A stretch of DNA of 64,000 nt from the NCBI GenBank assembly GCA_001557505.1, contig LSAX01000002.1, positions 124,001 through 188,000 on the forward strand, read 5' to 3'. The position numbers were made by a program, and so were the translations under genes. A model generated the notes under the pieces. It ran no database searches. It was given only the letters and a program-made list of their open reading frames with translations, and was not told the DNA's origin. Positions 1 to 11,078 of the stretch are shown piece after piece. Each line of letters opens with the position of its first letter. The first letter of the stretch is position 1. Source of the stretch: Reticulascus tulasneorum (lineage: Eukaryota; Ascomycota; Sordariomycetes; Glomerellales; Reticulascaceae).

Positions 1-129
1 CTCAGATTTATGGCCATCCTCGTGGCGACCCTCAGATTCTACATGATGGCCGTTGCCGCGTCTAATAGTTCCGGCAGAAACGGCTGAGGCCACGAGGACA
101 ATGGAAGCGATGACAGATGTCGTCTTCAT
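1..129 (-). CDS. Secreted protein, C-terminus cut off by window edge
   Basis: The reading frame starts at ATG 129-127 on the minus strand and stays open to the left edge, giving 43 codons. The first 19 residues (MKTTSVIASIVLVASAVSA) form a classic fungal signal peptide: Lys near the start, a hydrophobic core and an A-x-A cleavage site. The short mature part seen is hydrophilic and rich in His, Glu, Gly and Arg. A TATA-like box lies about 125 bp upstream. The protein is inferred to be secreted. The visible mature region is too short to name a family. Confidence 0.6.
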   Translation of the reverse strand, partial: MKTTSVIASIVLVASAVSAGTIRRGNGHHVESEGRHEDGHKSE

Positions 130-253
130 TTTGAATTTGTGAGTTTTACGGTTTTTGGGTTTTTCTTTTGGTTGGGTACGAGATTGGACTTGTAAAGAGT
201 GAATTGTGATGTGCTGATGGAAACCTGTCATTATCCGGTAGAGAACACCGAGC

Positions 254-262
254 TCTATATAC
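254..262 (-). promoter_or_regulatory. TATA-like box for the secreted protein
   Basis: A TATATA core at 256-261 lies about 125 bp upstream of the ATG at 129. The placement is plausible for a fungal core promoter, but nothing else supports it. Confidence 0.3.
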
Positions 263-2142
263 TGAACTGGAACGCGACGAATATCTCTCTTTGTCAACGA
301 ATGACTCATTACAAAGCTCCATGCGAACTAAATTCAATCAACATTGTGCCAATATCTACCAACTGTTCTGATTTAGGCCGAATGTCCCTCAGCCAAGTCG
401 CTACCGCGAAACACTTGAGATTGAGACTTTCCCATCATCATAATGACCTGTGCGATTAGTGATAGGGTGGTACTGGCAAAATTTGACAGGCTAATAGACC
501 ATGTTGTGTGTGGAAATATGAGCTTTGCAGTCTATCTGGATACCGTATGCCCCTCGTGCCAAAGGCTTGCCAAGGATGTTAGTAAAGTAGTTGGTGAGAC
601 ATTTGGTTGAGACTAGTGTACGGATGCCGACCCAAAGCACACATTAGTTAGGAGTAATAATCTTTTCTTTTCCTTTTTCAATTTCACCGTTGACCCTACT
701 CGCCGTGACTGTGGTGCAGAGAATGCTTGGCTGGCGCTTTCCTCACAAATTCACGAACTCTAAAGACTGGTGGCTAAGGCGCCATTGACGCCAAAGCCGC
801 AGCCCGATATTTTAATAATGGTACATAGTTCGCTAGTGCGAAGTAACGCCCTTTGGATGCACCTGCATACTTGCAGGACTGAATTGCGGTGGAGACGCAG
901 CCGATCACTAAGTACGTGCAATTTGTTTCTATGGGCTAATCTGTTAACCTGCCCGATTGACCAAATCTGGCTTTCTCAGCGTACATTCTTCTACTAAGTA
1001 TTCCGTTTACATCAAAGAGGCCACCTTACGAGAAGACTATTTGTGAGGGCATATCGCATTGACGTCTAGCCGTGATCTGCATCTTGACATATCTCCTAGG
1101 CATCATGGCTTCATCAATCTCTACCCTTCCATTCCATCCGAGCTCGATGATGAGGCTGACGAGGTCGAACTGTCTTCCGACAGGTTTAGGCCTACCCATG
1201 AAAGCCTTCTCCGTGTATTTTTAAGGCCAGTCCTGGCAGCTGCGAAGCAACGTCCTCCTCCATTTACAGAACCCCCCTCCCCGATTGTCGTTCCCGGGAG
1301 GATCTTGACGAGCAAGTCTGGAATTACAACTTTAGAGACGATAACGGCAAGATAGTATGTGATAGAGGCACAATGAAGTAAACGGCAATGCATAAAGCCT
1401 TAAGATGTTTGTAAGTAGAAGGAATGCCGGTCGTATAACTGCCCTACTGGCACAGGGAGTTGATGTCGCACCGTAGGGTACGAAAATGTCGAAGGTTTCT
1501 TAGGATTACAGCACAGAGTAGATATATCTACAATCAGCATTGCAGGCTTATCTTATGACCTCACCATTGCTATAGATACAATGCAGAAGCCATCTTGGGA
1601 GGTGAAAATCCGGTTTTGAGTGATGTGACTAAAGTTAATTAACTTCTAATGTGATAAAGACCGTAGGGTTTGCTCTATCGGAACGGGTCTTCAGACCCGA
1701 CAGGGCGTGTCGCAGGGTCCATATTTTCTTGTGTGAGTCATTGATATTCGTAGGTTGCGTTTATGTAAACTCTCTAGCACTTTGTTAAACTCTTTTGAAC
1801 ATCTCACTACTTAGAATCCTCAGTCCCAACATGATTCGTTTTAACAACGAGACCTAACAGAATCCCTACGCAGTAAAACACGTGCCAACGCGCTGGTATC
1901 GGAGTCCACCGTCTTAACAACTTCTCACGACGAGGCTCAAACGAGCCGAAACAATACCACAAGATTTGAGGATTGGCTACTAGACAATGTGATACTCAAA
2001 CGAGGTACAGAGAGAGACATGATAACGTTTCAATTACAGTTCCCTTCGATATCTAAATTGCTGCTCCGACACTTGAGGCGAAACACCTTATGGTAATTAA
2101 CGTTGACATAATTCTTGTGATGGGTAAGCCACAAACGTTAGG
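263..2142. other. Gene-poor stretch, no supported gene
   Basis: Nearly 1.9 kb has only short frames without recognisable domains. The longest plus-strand frame (1059-1355, about 98 codons) has no family resemblance I can name. A perfect 7-bp inverted repeat with a 2-nt loop sits at 1684-1699. No transposon ends or RNA genes were seen. Confidence 0.5.
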
Positions 2143-4505
2143 TCAAAGGCTGCGGGCCAGCAACAGCCGCGTGCCATTGATGTGGTCTCGTAGCGCGCCC
2201 TCCATGCAGAATTCCTTCTCCCCCGACCACGAGAGCCAGTCCCGCGCCGGTTGTGAACTGTACAGCCAGTCCGTCGAGAAGTGCTGCAACATGGCAGTAT
2301 TGCCGTCGTCGTTGTCGTAGCCACTGTCGTCGTTGTACATGTTGTAGATGGGCGTGCAAGGACCTTCTCCATACCCGCACCTCCACCGAGCATCACCGAC
2401 CACACGGTACGCAGCCAAGCCAGTCTGACCCCGATCATCATCATCATCATCATCACCAGCAGAAACAGCCGAAAGTGCCGGAGCAGCGAAAAAGGAGGTA
2501 AAGTGGCGCCCGTCTGTCTCGGGAATGAGCTGGCAAATGATGCGCTCGGCTGGATCGGGATATTGCTCCAGTGGTGGTGGTGGAAGTGGTGGTGGTGATG
2601 ATAATGACGATGATGATGATGTTATGAATGATGGACAATTGCGCTCACCACCGCATCTGTGCCTGTAGTTATGTCTATGCGTCTCGAAGATGTGTAGAGC
2701 CTCTAGATTCGTGGCAAAGGTGTGGCCCTTGAGCACACCTTCCTGAACAATCTGGTCGCTCAGGCCCTTGATCCACTCCAGCCAGCGGGGTTCGGGGCTG
2801 CAGAGACCGGTGATGTGCAGCACGGGTAGCAGACCGACTCTAAGCGCTTCGCAAGGGACGTAGGAGCCATCCTCCGGGCCGCCCACGTTTCCCCAACTGG
2901 CGGGCGTAGTGGCTGAATAAGAGGAGGCAGAGGCGGCGAGGAATGATACGTGAGAGGCCGCGTGTCGAAGGACCTCGTAGAAGTAGAAGTCGGCCGTCAG
3001 CTTGTTGTGCTGCTTGTCGTCTCCGAGCAGCAGCAGCGCCCATTTGATGCGGGCCTTGTAGAAATTGTAGTGCGCCGCGGCCAGCGAAGTGTAACGCGTC
3101 GTGGACTTGTACGCTGGTGGTGGTATGACGAATGTAGACCACCTGTAGACGAGCAGGGCGCTGAGAGCCGACTTTGAGTCTAGCTCGGGGATCAGATGTA
3201 TATGATCCGTCTTCCAGCACTCAAGTCTTTGCTCAAAGTCGCCGATCGCTTGCGCCGAGGTTTCGCGCGCGTACGGTGCGATAGGACTCCACACGAGTTC
3301 CTCTATCTCGTGGTCTTCGGAGATCAGGTCGACAAGGCTATACAACGCTGTGAGGGCGGTCGGTAAGCTGTGTATAGGGTGGCCCACCGTCTTGTGGTAG
3401 AAAGCATCGAGATGTTGTTCAGTTGTGGCATGGATTGACTTTAGTGGCAGCGTAACATAGCACGTCTGCCCCAGCGATCGCAAGCAGTCTCGCAACGGCG
3501 CTAAGTCTCTGTTCCGCCACCTGTCGTCGCCCGGGCCCAAGTCAGCTGGCAACAAGGTCGTGAAGTAATGGTCAGCCGCTTGGATGCGGCCGATGAAGGC
3601 AGGGATATTACCACTGAAAGCCTTTGTTATTGCTCTCGGTTAGCTTGGCCAAGATAAGATAAGGATGATAATGATGATAGGGATTGACAACAAGCCATAA
3701 TTAGACTGTCTGCTACGTTACCTACCTCAAAGTAGGCCATGAGACAAAGCGCGGCCACAAGCAGCACGGGAGTGTACTTGGCTTCTTCCAGGTGTTCTGC
3801 CAGACTTTCAAGGGCCTGAGTGTAAAGTTGCACAGCAGTAATCTTCATATCGAGACCGTTAGCTTGGTCGCATCTATCATCCGAGACAGTCATCAAGGCC
3901 GCACGATGAATATTACCTAGCGCCACAAGCGTCAGGTACAGGTAATCGCAGCCCCACGCTTCCTGGAGAAGCTCGTCCTGCCAGAACGACAGGCGCTCGG
4001 GGGCGAAGAGGATGGGAAGGGTTCGTAAGTGGACTTGATGATAGCCAAGCACATGCCGGGCGCCGAGACTCGGGCACTGGCTCTGATGAGGGCCGGATGG
4101 GAACGCGACCAATGGCGCTTGAATGCCGGTAGTCCTAGTACTGTTGGTGATGGCGGCAGGTTTTGGCTGTACCATCTGCAGGCTGGAAAAAGACGCAGAA
4201 GATGATGCCGTTTCTACTGGATCATCGCTTGCGGACCACCGAGGCTGAGAGGCTGGCGATGAGGAGGACGAGGGGTCTTCTTGGTGCTGTTGCAGTGGTG
4301 GTGGTTGTTGTGGCTGCTTTTGCTGTTTCCACTGCTCGCAGTCCTGGTGCTTGACCGGGACAACGACACGACGCTGTTCGTATCCGGCGCAGGCGACATT
4401 GGCAACGATGCACCGTCTGCAATCTGGTTCCTGCTCGTCACATTTTACACGCCGAGCTCTACATGTCAGACAGCCCGTACGAGCCCTGCGATTCTTGTCC
4501 CGCAT
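2143..4505 (-). CDS. Zn2Cys6 fungal transcription factor with C-terminal fungal_trans_2-like region
   Basis: The model has two exons, 4505-3726 and 3621-2143, joined in phase 0 by an intron with donor GTAGGT, branch GCTAAC and an unusual AAG acceptor, giving 752 residues. The N-terminus carries the six-cysteine binuclear zinc cluster at C12, C15, C22, C29, C32 and C39 (C-x2-C-x6-C-x6-C-x2-C-x6-C) with the basic RRVKC stretch, so it should bind DNA. A low-complexity Gln/Pro/Ser linker follows. The rest matches the helical regulatory region of fungal-specific factors; the join restores a YFEAFSGNIPAFIGR block typical of that family. The C-terminal part contains Ser/Pro and Asp runs encoded by trinucleotide repeats. 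It may regulate the nearby dehydrogenases, but only its position suggests this. Confidence 0.8.
2433..2456. repeat. Trinucleotide microsatellite coding an Asp run
   Basis: Seven or so ATC/GAT units encode poly-Asp inside the zinc-cluster gene. A second imperfect tract at 2570-2622 (GGT then GAT units) encodes the Pro/Ser run of the same protein. Both could vary in length between strains. Confidence 0.7.
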
Positions 4506-4999
4506 GGTCAGCTAGAGAGCTGTAGTACAGAGAGCAATCTTCAACAGATACAGAGACAGAGACAGGTATACGAATTCACAGAGGCAGAAGGTGGCAAATA
4601 AGAGACAACCGATGTTGCAGGGTGACGATGAGCACAGACCTGGGGCACCTGGGAATAGGCTAAATAATCCCTGCTAGCCACTACGTCAGAGCTCCCCACC
4701 ACACGCTGTAATTTCCAATGCCCTTGCACAGTGGGTCCTCACATCGCAGCTCTTTCCAGGATTTAGGAGTCTTTAGCCGCTCCACACAGTGGCAATGGCC
4801 CCCCTCAGGTTTGCAAATTCATGTCGAAGCCACTTTATTAGTATTAGCAAGGCTGAGCTGCATTCAACGTTGACGGGGCCACTATTTCTAGGTACCTGCC
4901 TAAATGGCATACTCTACAAAGTAGCGAATACTCCAGTCCCGCCAAACGTGCGGCAATTTGCGCCAATAATCCCCGAGGAAACCAGCTGCTCAACGGGAT
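4506..4999. other. Intergenic, promoter side of the zinc-cluster gene
   Basis: This is 494 bp between the start of the regulator and the stop codon of the alcohol dehydrogenase. No coding frame of interest was found. A short CAGAGA-rich stretch at about 4548-4566 lies in the presumed 5' leader. Confidence 0.4.
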
Positions 5000-6117
5000 C
5001 TACATGAGAACGACAGCTCTGCCAGAGAGCTTACGGTTGTGAGTCATCTCGGGCAGGGACTCGGCTTCGGCCAGTGGCACGCATGAGATGTGACTGCGCG
5101 TCTGGTGCTTAGCCACTAACTCCAGCATGTCCTCCATGTCGGGCACGCTCGAGTGAATAGAGCCCTTGATGACGAGTTTCGGAAGATAAGATTCATGGCA
5201 TCAAAGGTTAGCCCTGTGACAGGCAGACCAAGCAGCATGGCGGTGCCCCGTGGCTGCAGCTGGTGCAGGATCCAGTCGTTGGCCTCGGAGCTATCGGTGC
5301 TGACGACGGTGGTGGCCAGGCCGATGCCGCCAGTGAAATCGAGAATCTGCTGCGCGGCGTCCGCCCCATTCCGGTTGACGTACAAGTCCGGGCGCAAACC
5401 TTCGGGGATCATGTCGAGGTTAGAAGCCGTATCGCGACTGCCGACGGCCACCACGCGGTATCCCAACGCCTTGGCGAACTGGATACCCAGAATGCCGAGG
5501 CCACCAATGCCCACAGTGGCCATCGTGCACCCTCGGGGGCCTCCGCGGCGCCGATGGCAGACCAGATGGTGGCGCCAGCGCACGTTAGCGGCGCTGCCTG
5601 CTCAAAGGGCACGTTCTCAGGGATGCGCATGACGGCGTCGTCCTCGGTCAACATATACTCGGCGAAGCCGCCGTCGGCTTTGCTGATGCCGCCCATGGCC
5701 TTGTTCTTGCAATATCGCGGATTAAATGCGCCCTCGTGTGTTGAGGCGTACCACTTGCAGTCGGCGCACTCGCCGCAGGGCTTCCGGAAGAGAAAGACGC
5801 CTACGCGGTCGCCGACTTTCCACTTGGGAGACACTTCGGGGCCCAGGGCTGCGATGGTGCCAACGGGCTCGTGAGACCCCGTGGCTGGGAGTTCGGTATG
5901 GTAGTCTCCCTGGTACACCTGGTAGTCGGTGTGGCAGAAGCTTGCGGCCACGATGCGGACCAGCACCTCGTTGGCACAGGGAGTAGGCGTGGGAATCTCT
6001 TCGAGTTTGTAATTCTCGTTAAACTAGAGGTTGCATTAGTATGGCTTGGAGTCTGAATATTGTGGAACTTACCTTCTTCAGCCGCAGGGCTTTCATCGTC
6101 TTGGGAACTGCGTCCAT
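5000..6117 (-). CDS. Zinc-dependent alcohol dehydrogenase (MDR family), two frameshifts
   Basis: Exon 1 (6117-6073, 15 codons) joins exon 2 (6023-5000) through a canonical 49-nt GTAAGT...CTAG intron. Corrected for frame, the protein would be about 356 residues, normal for AdhP-type enzymes that oxidise alcohols with NAD(P). The catalytic zinc motif FCHTD, a His-Glu GSHEPVG block, the structural zinc cysteines CGECADC...C and the GIGGLGILG nucleotide loop are all present. The frame breaks twice, near 5530-5532 and 5177-5179. Each break is repaired by adding one base to a three-base homopolymer, and the sequence stays well conserved on both sides. It is therefore either a very young pseudogene or an intact gene with two sequencing undercalls. 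The neighbours are a zinc-cluster regulator upstream and another MDR enzyme. Confidence 0.8.
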
Positions 6118-7030
6118 GGTGAAAAGTGAGGTCGGAGGGTGTCGTTGTAGTAAGCGCCGTCTGAGGAGGAAGTGGGACAAAGTCAACGGAAGTGGTGCAA
6201 TGCTAGTGGATATGGCATTGAAGGCAATCCACAGGAAAGGTCGAGGCTATTTTGTATTTCAATCCAATATCATCCGCGGCTAGAAGCAAACACCGGGCGG
6301 TCGTCATAGATCAAGTACGTGACTGAACGAGTATGATCGTCTACCGCCATGACTCCATCACCAATATGACGAAGCCCAATGCCATTGGCCGACAAGTGAA
6401 GGATTGTCATGCTCGTCTGCGAGGCTGGACATGTCTGGTATTGAGCAGGCTGCGATGCGATTCAGGCGGCGCAAGCGAAAGGGCTAGACAAGCGTATGGC
6501 GCGAGCCCAGGAAAGAACCTTGACCTGGTAGTCCACCTCACTCCAAGAATAATCTGGCTCTCGGAACTTGCACAAGCCGAGCTTGGGCGCCCCACCGCTG
6601 CACCACTGTCGTGCGCAGGGCGATATCAACGAGTGGGGCGATATCAACGAGTGGGGCGAGATAAACGAGTTAGGCGAGCTCAACGGGCTTCATGAGGCGA
6701 ATGGCAGTAAGTATACGCCTCGGATTTGTAAATGCATTATTGAAGAGACGTCATGTTGTGGGACGAAGTGAGGTCGTGTCTAAGTCCCAGGTATCATGTT
6801 CTGTTTACACTGAATAGCAACACAAGAGTATAAAGCAATGTCAACCTTGGCCGAGAGGAGAATCACTTTGAACATGCTTAAACACCAGATCGAAGCAACT
6901 TTGCACCCACCCGTAACAACTCTGCCTTAGGAAAGCACCCAGCACATTGGCGACATTGCCTATTATTAAGATAGACGAATGAAACACGAAGAAGGCGAAC
7001 CAGAAAAAGCAGCATTGCTTGTCTCCGAAA
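6118..7030. other. Divergent intergenic region with a minisatellite
   Basis: This 913-bp region separates the divergent starts of the alcohol dehydrogenase (minus) and the trans-acting enoyl-reductase-like gene (plus), so it should hold both promoters. The only distinct feature is the 18-bp tandem repeat at 6618-6689. No further gene was seen. Confidence 0.5.
6618..6689. repeat. 18-bp minisatellite, four units
   Basis: Two perfect units of GGGCGATATCAACGAGTG (6618-6653) are followed by two diverged units to 6689. The period is a multiple of three and the translation is open, but there is no surrounding gene, so I treat it as non-coding. Confidence 0.85.
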
Positions 7031-8116
7031 ATGTCACTCCCATCCACTTTCCAGGGCTGCGAAGTTCTCACGCCCAAAGCCAAGATGAGCGCGACGCAGC
7101 GTAGCCTTCCTGCTTTGGGATCCAACGAAATCCGCATTAAGATCACCGCCACAGCCATCAATCCCGTCGACCGCAAGATGCGCGACCACGACGCCTTTCT
7201 TGAGGAATACCCAACCATTCTAGGCTCTGATGCAGCTGGTATGGTGGCAGAAACCGGGTCCGACGTCAAGGGCTTCTCTGTCGGCGACCGCGTCTTCTTC
7301 CAGGGCATTATTGGCAACTATGACTCTTCAACATTCCAGCAGTACTGTAACATGCCCGCCGAGCTGGTGGCCAAGACGCCCCGGTCCATGACCGATGAAG
7401 AGGCCGCAGGCGTCATGCTGGCCACTATGGCAGTCGTGACTGCCTTCTACTCCAAGGACGGCCACGGAATGGCGCCCCCTTGGGCGGAGGGAGGTCGGAG
7501 CGCAGGGAAGGGCAAGTCTATCGTCATCATCGGCGGTGCATCTTCCGTCGGCCAGTACGCTATTCAGTTGGCACGGCTATCGGGCTATGAGCGTATCGTT
7601 ACCAACGCCAGCTCAAACAACCACGACTTCCTCAAGACCATTGGCGCTCATATCGTCTTAGACCGCTCGGAATCAACAGCAGATGCCTTCTTCGAGGCAA
7701 CGGGAGACTTGCCTATCGACTTTGTATTTGATGGGATTTCTGCCCCGACCACGCAAAAGCTCGGAGTCCAGATCCTTCAAAGGTCTAAGGTACCAGATCG
7801 ACATCTCGTCACCGTCCATGTCGTCGTGCCCGACATACCAGACCCTGAGGCCAAGGCGCTCGGTCAAAGTCAAGAGCCCCCCATCGAGATCAAGCAGATT
7901 TTGGGTATAGGCAGCTCCCCAGCATTGCGACCCCTTAGTGTACCCCTTGCGAAATTCCTCGGTGGAGAAGATGGATACATTGCCCATGGGCTTTTCACAC
8001 CGAACCGGCCGCACGTGGTGCCAGGGGGCCTCGCCGCGATCGAAGAGGCACTGGAATTAAACAAGAGTGGGGTGTCTGGCAAGAAGGTGGTCATTCGTCC
8101 TCATGGTGGAGATTGA
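7031..8116 (+). CDS. Medium-chain reductase, trans-enoyl-reductase/quinone-oxidoreductase-like
   Basis: An intronless 361-residue protein starting at ATG 7031. The N-terminal GroES-like half carries the INPVDRKMRD and LGSDAAGMV segments of zinc-free MDR enzymes. The Rossmann half has a nucleotide loop (IIGGASSVGQYAIQLA, about residues 160-175). The zinc cysteines of alcohol dehydrogenases are absent. The length and motifs resemble ToxD-type oxidoreductases and the stand-alone enoyl reductases that work beside polyketide synthases, but no synthase is present here. It likely reduces a double bond or quinone with NADPH in the cytosol; the substrate is unknown. It is divergent from the zinc alcohol dehydrogenase. 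Confidence 0.85.
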   Translation: MSLPSTFQGCEVLTPKAKMSATQRSLPALGSNEIRIKITATAINPVDRKMRDHDAFLEEYPTILGSDAAGMVAETGSDVKGFSVGDRVFFQGIIGNYDSSTFQQYCNMPAELVAKTPRSMTDEEAAGVMLATMAVVTAFYSKDGHGMAPPWAEGGRSAGKGKSIVIIGGASSVGQYAIQLARLSGYERIVTNASSNNHDFLKTIGAHIVLDRSESTADAFFEATGDLPIDFVFDGISAPTTQKLGVQILQRSKVPDRHLVTVHVVVPDIPDPEAKALGQSQEPPIEIKQILGIGSSPALRPLSVPLAKFLGGEDGYIAHGLFTPNRPHVVPGGLAAIEEALELNKSGVSGKKVVIRPHGGD

Positions 8117-9099
8117 TAGGAGCAAGCAAATTTCGTAAAGGGGTTAACCCGAACTTCAGTGAATTTTGTTATCACCAACTGGTCAGGCTAATGGCTATTC
8201 GTATTTAGTCGTCGTGTACGCGACCCCTTTGTTCATAGCCTGCCAAACCTTTTACCTTACACAATAGTTTCCCTTTGGTTAAGACCTGATAATCCGACAC
8301 AACGACCACTGGTCGTCGAGCTTTTCTAACTGTATCCCTTCTACTACACTACACGAACAATAACCCCTTAACAAACAAACGACAGCCGAGTGAATATCGT
8401 CGACTGATCTGAGCAGTCGACGACTTAAGGGTGCGATGGCCTACCTTGCAGTGTGTTGATGGCTGATAGCCTCGAATGGCCAACCCGAACATCGATTTCT
8501 GTGTTTTTAGCGTTGGCTTGGACAAAGCTCGGTCGTAAATGGAACTGGACATTTCACAATATATATCTTGCTAGGTCACGTAACGTCTTCTGGCGCAGCC
8601 TTTTGAGTTATGATGCGCACCATCATATTCATCTTGAGTGACCATTTGGAGACGTGGTCTGGCCTGCGGTGCTGGGACACTGCCACGATGGAGCGGAGCC
8701 GGGGGTAGAAAAGGAGAAACGCTGGTGAATGCAGACTGTGGACTGTGCCAACCGACTCTGTCGAGACTTTGACCGTGTCGACAACAAATTACCCCTTGCA
8801 CTGTGTCAGTCGGCTATTAGACGCACTACTCATGGGCACGGTGGTGGAGCATCATGTCATATGATTCATTTGGATTGACTATGCTAGCAAATCCCGTATT
8901 GCCGCTGTATGAGCTACATGGATACATGCAGAATTGACCTGAACCTTAGTTTCACACCCAGCATCCTCGAGGGAGCCCCGATCAGCTAACCCACGGACTC
9001 CATACTTGCAGATGAGACCTAGTCGCACCACACAGAGTTCAGGACACGATGTGGGAGGCACTCGAAAGCAATCCCCTCCTTCCTCAGTCCTATCCCATT
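8117..9099. other. Intergenic, nothing recognised
   Basis: About 1 kb between the reductase stop and the EthD-like stop (genes point toward each other). Frames are short and unlike any family I know. No repeats or RNA genes were noticed. Confidence 0.4.
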
Positions 9100-9420
9100 C
9101 TAGGCAGCCACAAAACCACTGAGCGCAATCTTGGCAATCGTCCTAGAGGGAGTCGAGCTCGTAAAATTGCGGACATCGGCCGCAACCTCTTCCATGAATC
9201 CCGCGCTGCGGAAGGACTCGAGACTCTCCCAGATCAGAGTGGCCTGGACGTGGTAGTCCTCGCCCTTCTCTCCGACGGAAACGATGTATTGCCGGAGTCC
9301 CTGGCCCTCCCAGCGTTTCTTGAGGAGTGGCACGTGGCTATTGATGTAGTATTCCAAGTTGAAGTCGGAAGCGGCAGCGGCCGGATAAGTGAATTGAACG
9401 AAGGCTTGATTGGTCGTCAT
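9100..9420 (-). CDS. EthD-domain protein
   Basis: An intronless 106-residue protein of the small dimeric alpha/beta-barrel (ferredoxin-like) EthD type. Supporting features are the beta strand with FVQFTYP, the YYINSHVPLL helix with the conserved H-x-P, and the later YHVQATLIWES strand. Length is normal for the family. EthD-like proteins act in degradation or decarboxylation steps of polyketide or ether metabolism, often beside oxidoreductases. Here it sits about 1 kb from an MDR reductase and 3 kb from the alcohol dehydrogenase, which hints at shared metabolism but does not prove it. Confidence 0.75.
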   Translation of the reverse strand: MTTNQAFVQFTYPAAAASDFNLEYYINSHVPLLKKRWEGQGLRQYIVSVGEKGEDYHVQATLIWESLESFRSAGFMEEVAADVRNFTSSTPSRTIAKIALSGFVAA

Positions 9421-10485
9421 GATGATGGAGTGTGTCGCTGAGCTTGCTGGGGCAATTTTGGGAAGTAGAGTGTCCTTTAAGTGGTATGGGCGGTTCGAGT
9501 GCGTTGTGATTTTTGCTTTGCTGTGTCTTCTTGTATCTTCATGAAGCGGGACCTACGGTGGAATAAATACTTGAGCTCATTACTCGACAATGGCAGTGGG
9601 CAGTAGATATGATTGCCAATTCGCTGAAGGCATTCAAAGTATAGATCTCACGAATGTGCACATCCCGCCTAGCTCTGCTCTCTATGCTGGATCGCTTCAG
9701 TCGCCTACAGCAAGTGATAGAACCCGACAAATGTATAGGTGCTTACCTCATGGACGTGGGTTCATTACAGCAGTGGCGGGTATTATTGAGGCAACGTACG
9801 ATGCCATGGTCGCACCATGTCGACTACAGGGGCCAATCTCGGTCTGGGCTGGATCCGTTCAAGATACGCGAGCTAAGCGAGACACTTGCTACACACTAAG
9901 CGTCACGTGGTCTAGAGGGCTAGCCGGGATTCAAGAACATGCGTTGACATCGTTGCCACCTTGCAGAGGGATGACGTTGGCATGGATGGACAATCGAGCA
10001 TGGCTACCAGTAGGATGTCAGAGAGGATGTTGATTCGAGCGCTTGTTCTCTGTATGAGCCGTGTGATCCTTTCCTGCCACCTCATGGCATAGCGACCAGG
10101 TACCGATATCTTGGCATCGGTGAAATTCCGCACAGGACGGTACTGGGTTCCGCGGTGGGCGGTGGTAACTATCAGAACGTTACCATGTGACAAGCTGCTT
10201 CATTGTTTCATAACGAGCTGCCCCGTTTGTTCCTAAAATTCCTTCTTCTGCGGTCATGCTGCTTGGTCATCCTCAGCCTGGTCCATACCCGGAATCGCAT
10301 GGGGATGCTGGTAAGAGGGTCAAGGTCTGGCAGCGGGACAATACATAGCAGCAAAGACAAGTCCAATAGGACTTCATTTTGGTATAGGCGATTTATGGGC
10401 TACTTCGTCAATGGGGGGGTGAATGGTCATGGACGATAACATCAACTGTTCAATCTTATATAAATACACACACTAAACAGCTAAT
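9421..10485. other. Intergenic, no supported gene
   Basis: About 1.1 kb with only short frames on both strands. A GGAATAAATAC element near 9561-9571 could be an AT-rich promoter element of the EthD-like gene. Nothing else was recognised. Confidence 0.4.
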
Positions 10486-11078
10486 CTATGGAATCCCTTC
10501 AATATCCGATGGCTGATGCATCCCTACGGCCTGTCCCGCACCATCTATCGGCTTAGACCAGGCGACTCGCCTCTCGATGAATTGCTCCACCTGGGGCCGC
10601 AACTTGGTTTCGGCTAGTGTGAGGTCGTCGACTGTGCCCGTACGCAGGATGGTCATGCCGGGGAAGCGGGCGCCACGGCGGTACATGAGCGTCCCGCACG
10701 TCCTGCAAAAGTAGTTGGTCATGGTTGCATTGGCGCGTATCGTCTTGGACTGGCTAAAGGTCGCCAGGTTTTCCTCGCCTTGAACGTGTCTGAGATGTGA
10801 GTCGGCTACGGTGATGTTGGACTGGTAAAAGGCAGAGCCGATCTTGCGGCAGTCGGTGCAGTGACAGACATGACGGTTCATTAGACCGGGTTTCTTAAGT
10901 GGCTGTACGTGTTTACACTGCCGTTAGCGCTGGCAGTCTGGGGCTTTAGGGAAATTGGTCGACTCACGAGCACTAGTTGCACAGCACCGCAGAAGCAAGT
11001 GGCGGTTGCTTCATCTTCGTTCGACCAACCATCGGACATATGAACCACGGGGAAGCCATGGTCGTCGAAGGAGTCCAT
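10486..11078 (-). CDS. GFA/CENP-V domain zinc protein (glutathione-dependent formaldehyde-activating family)
   Basis: Two exons, 11078-10968 and 10902-10486, are joined in phase 0 by a 65-nt intron (GTGAGT donor, GCTAAC branch, ACAG acceptor), giving 175 residues. The zinc-binding cysteines of the GFA fold are complete: C-F-C in exon 1, CHCTDC with the following RK, and CRTCG. The splice restores a KKPGL-type segment typical of the family just before the CHCTDC motif. Fungal members are small cytosolic carbon-sulfur lyase-like proteins of unknown substrate. Formaldehyde activation is only the name-giving activity of a bacterial relative, so the function should be read loosely. Confidence 0.85.

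Noticed and set aside
1059..1355. A 98-codon plus-strand frame
   Set aside because: No domain, no splice or promoter support, and a similar-length frame on the opposite strand; likely chance.
5000..6117. Splitting the alcohol dehydrogenase into two genes
   Set aside because: Both halves are consecutive parts of one enzyme and the break lies inside a conserved block explained by one missing base.
6618..6689. Possible CRISPR-like array
   Set aside because: Units are contiguous with no spacers, and the genome is eukaryotic; it is a minisatellite.
9485..9500. GGTTCGAGT resembling a tRNA T-arm
   Set aside because: No matching acceptor, D or anticodon stems could be folded around it on either strand.
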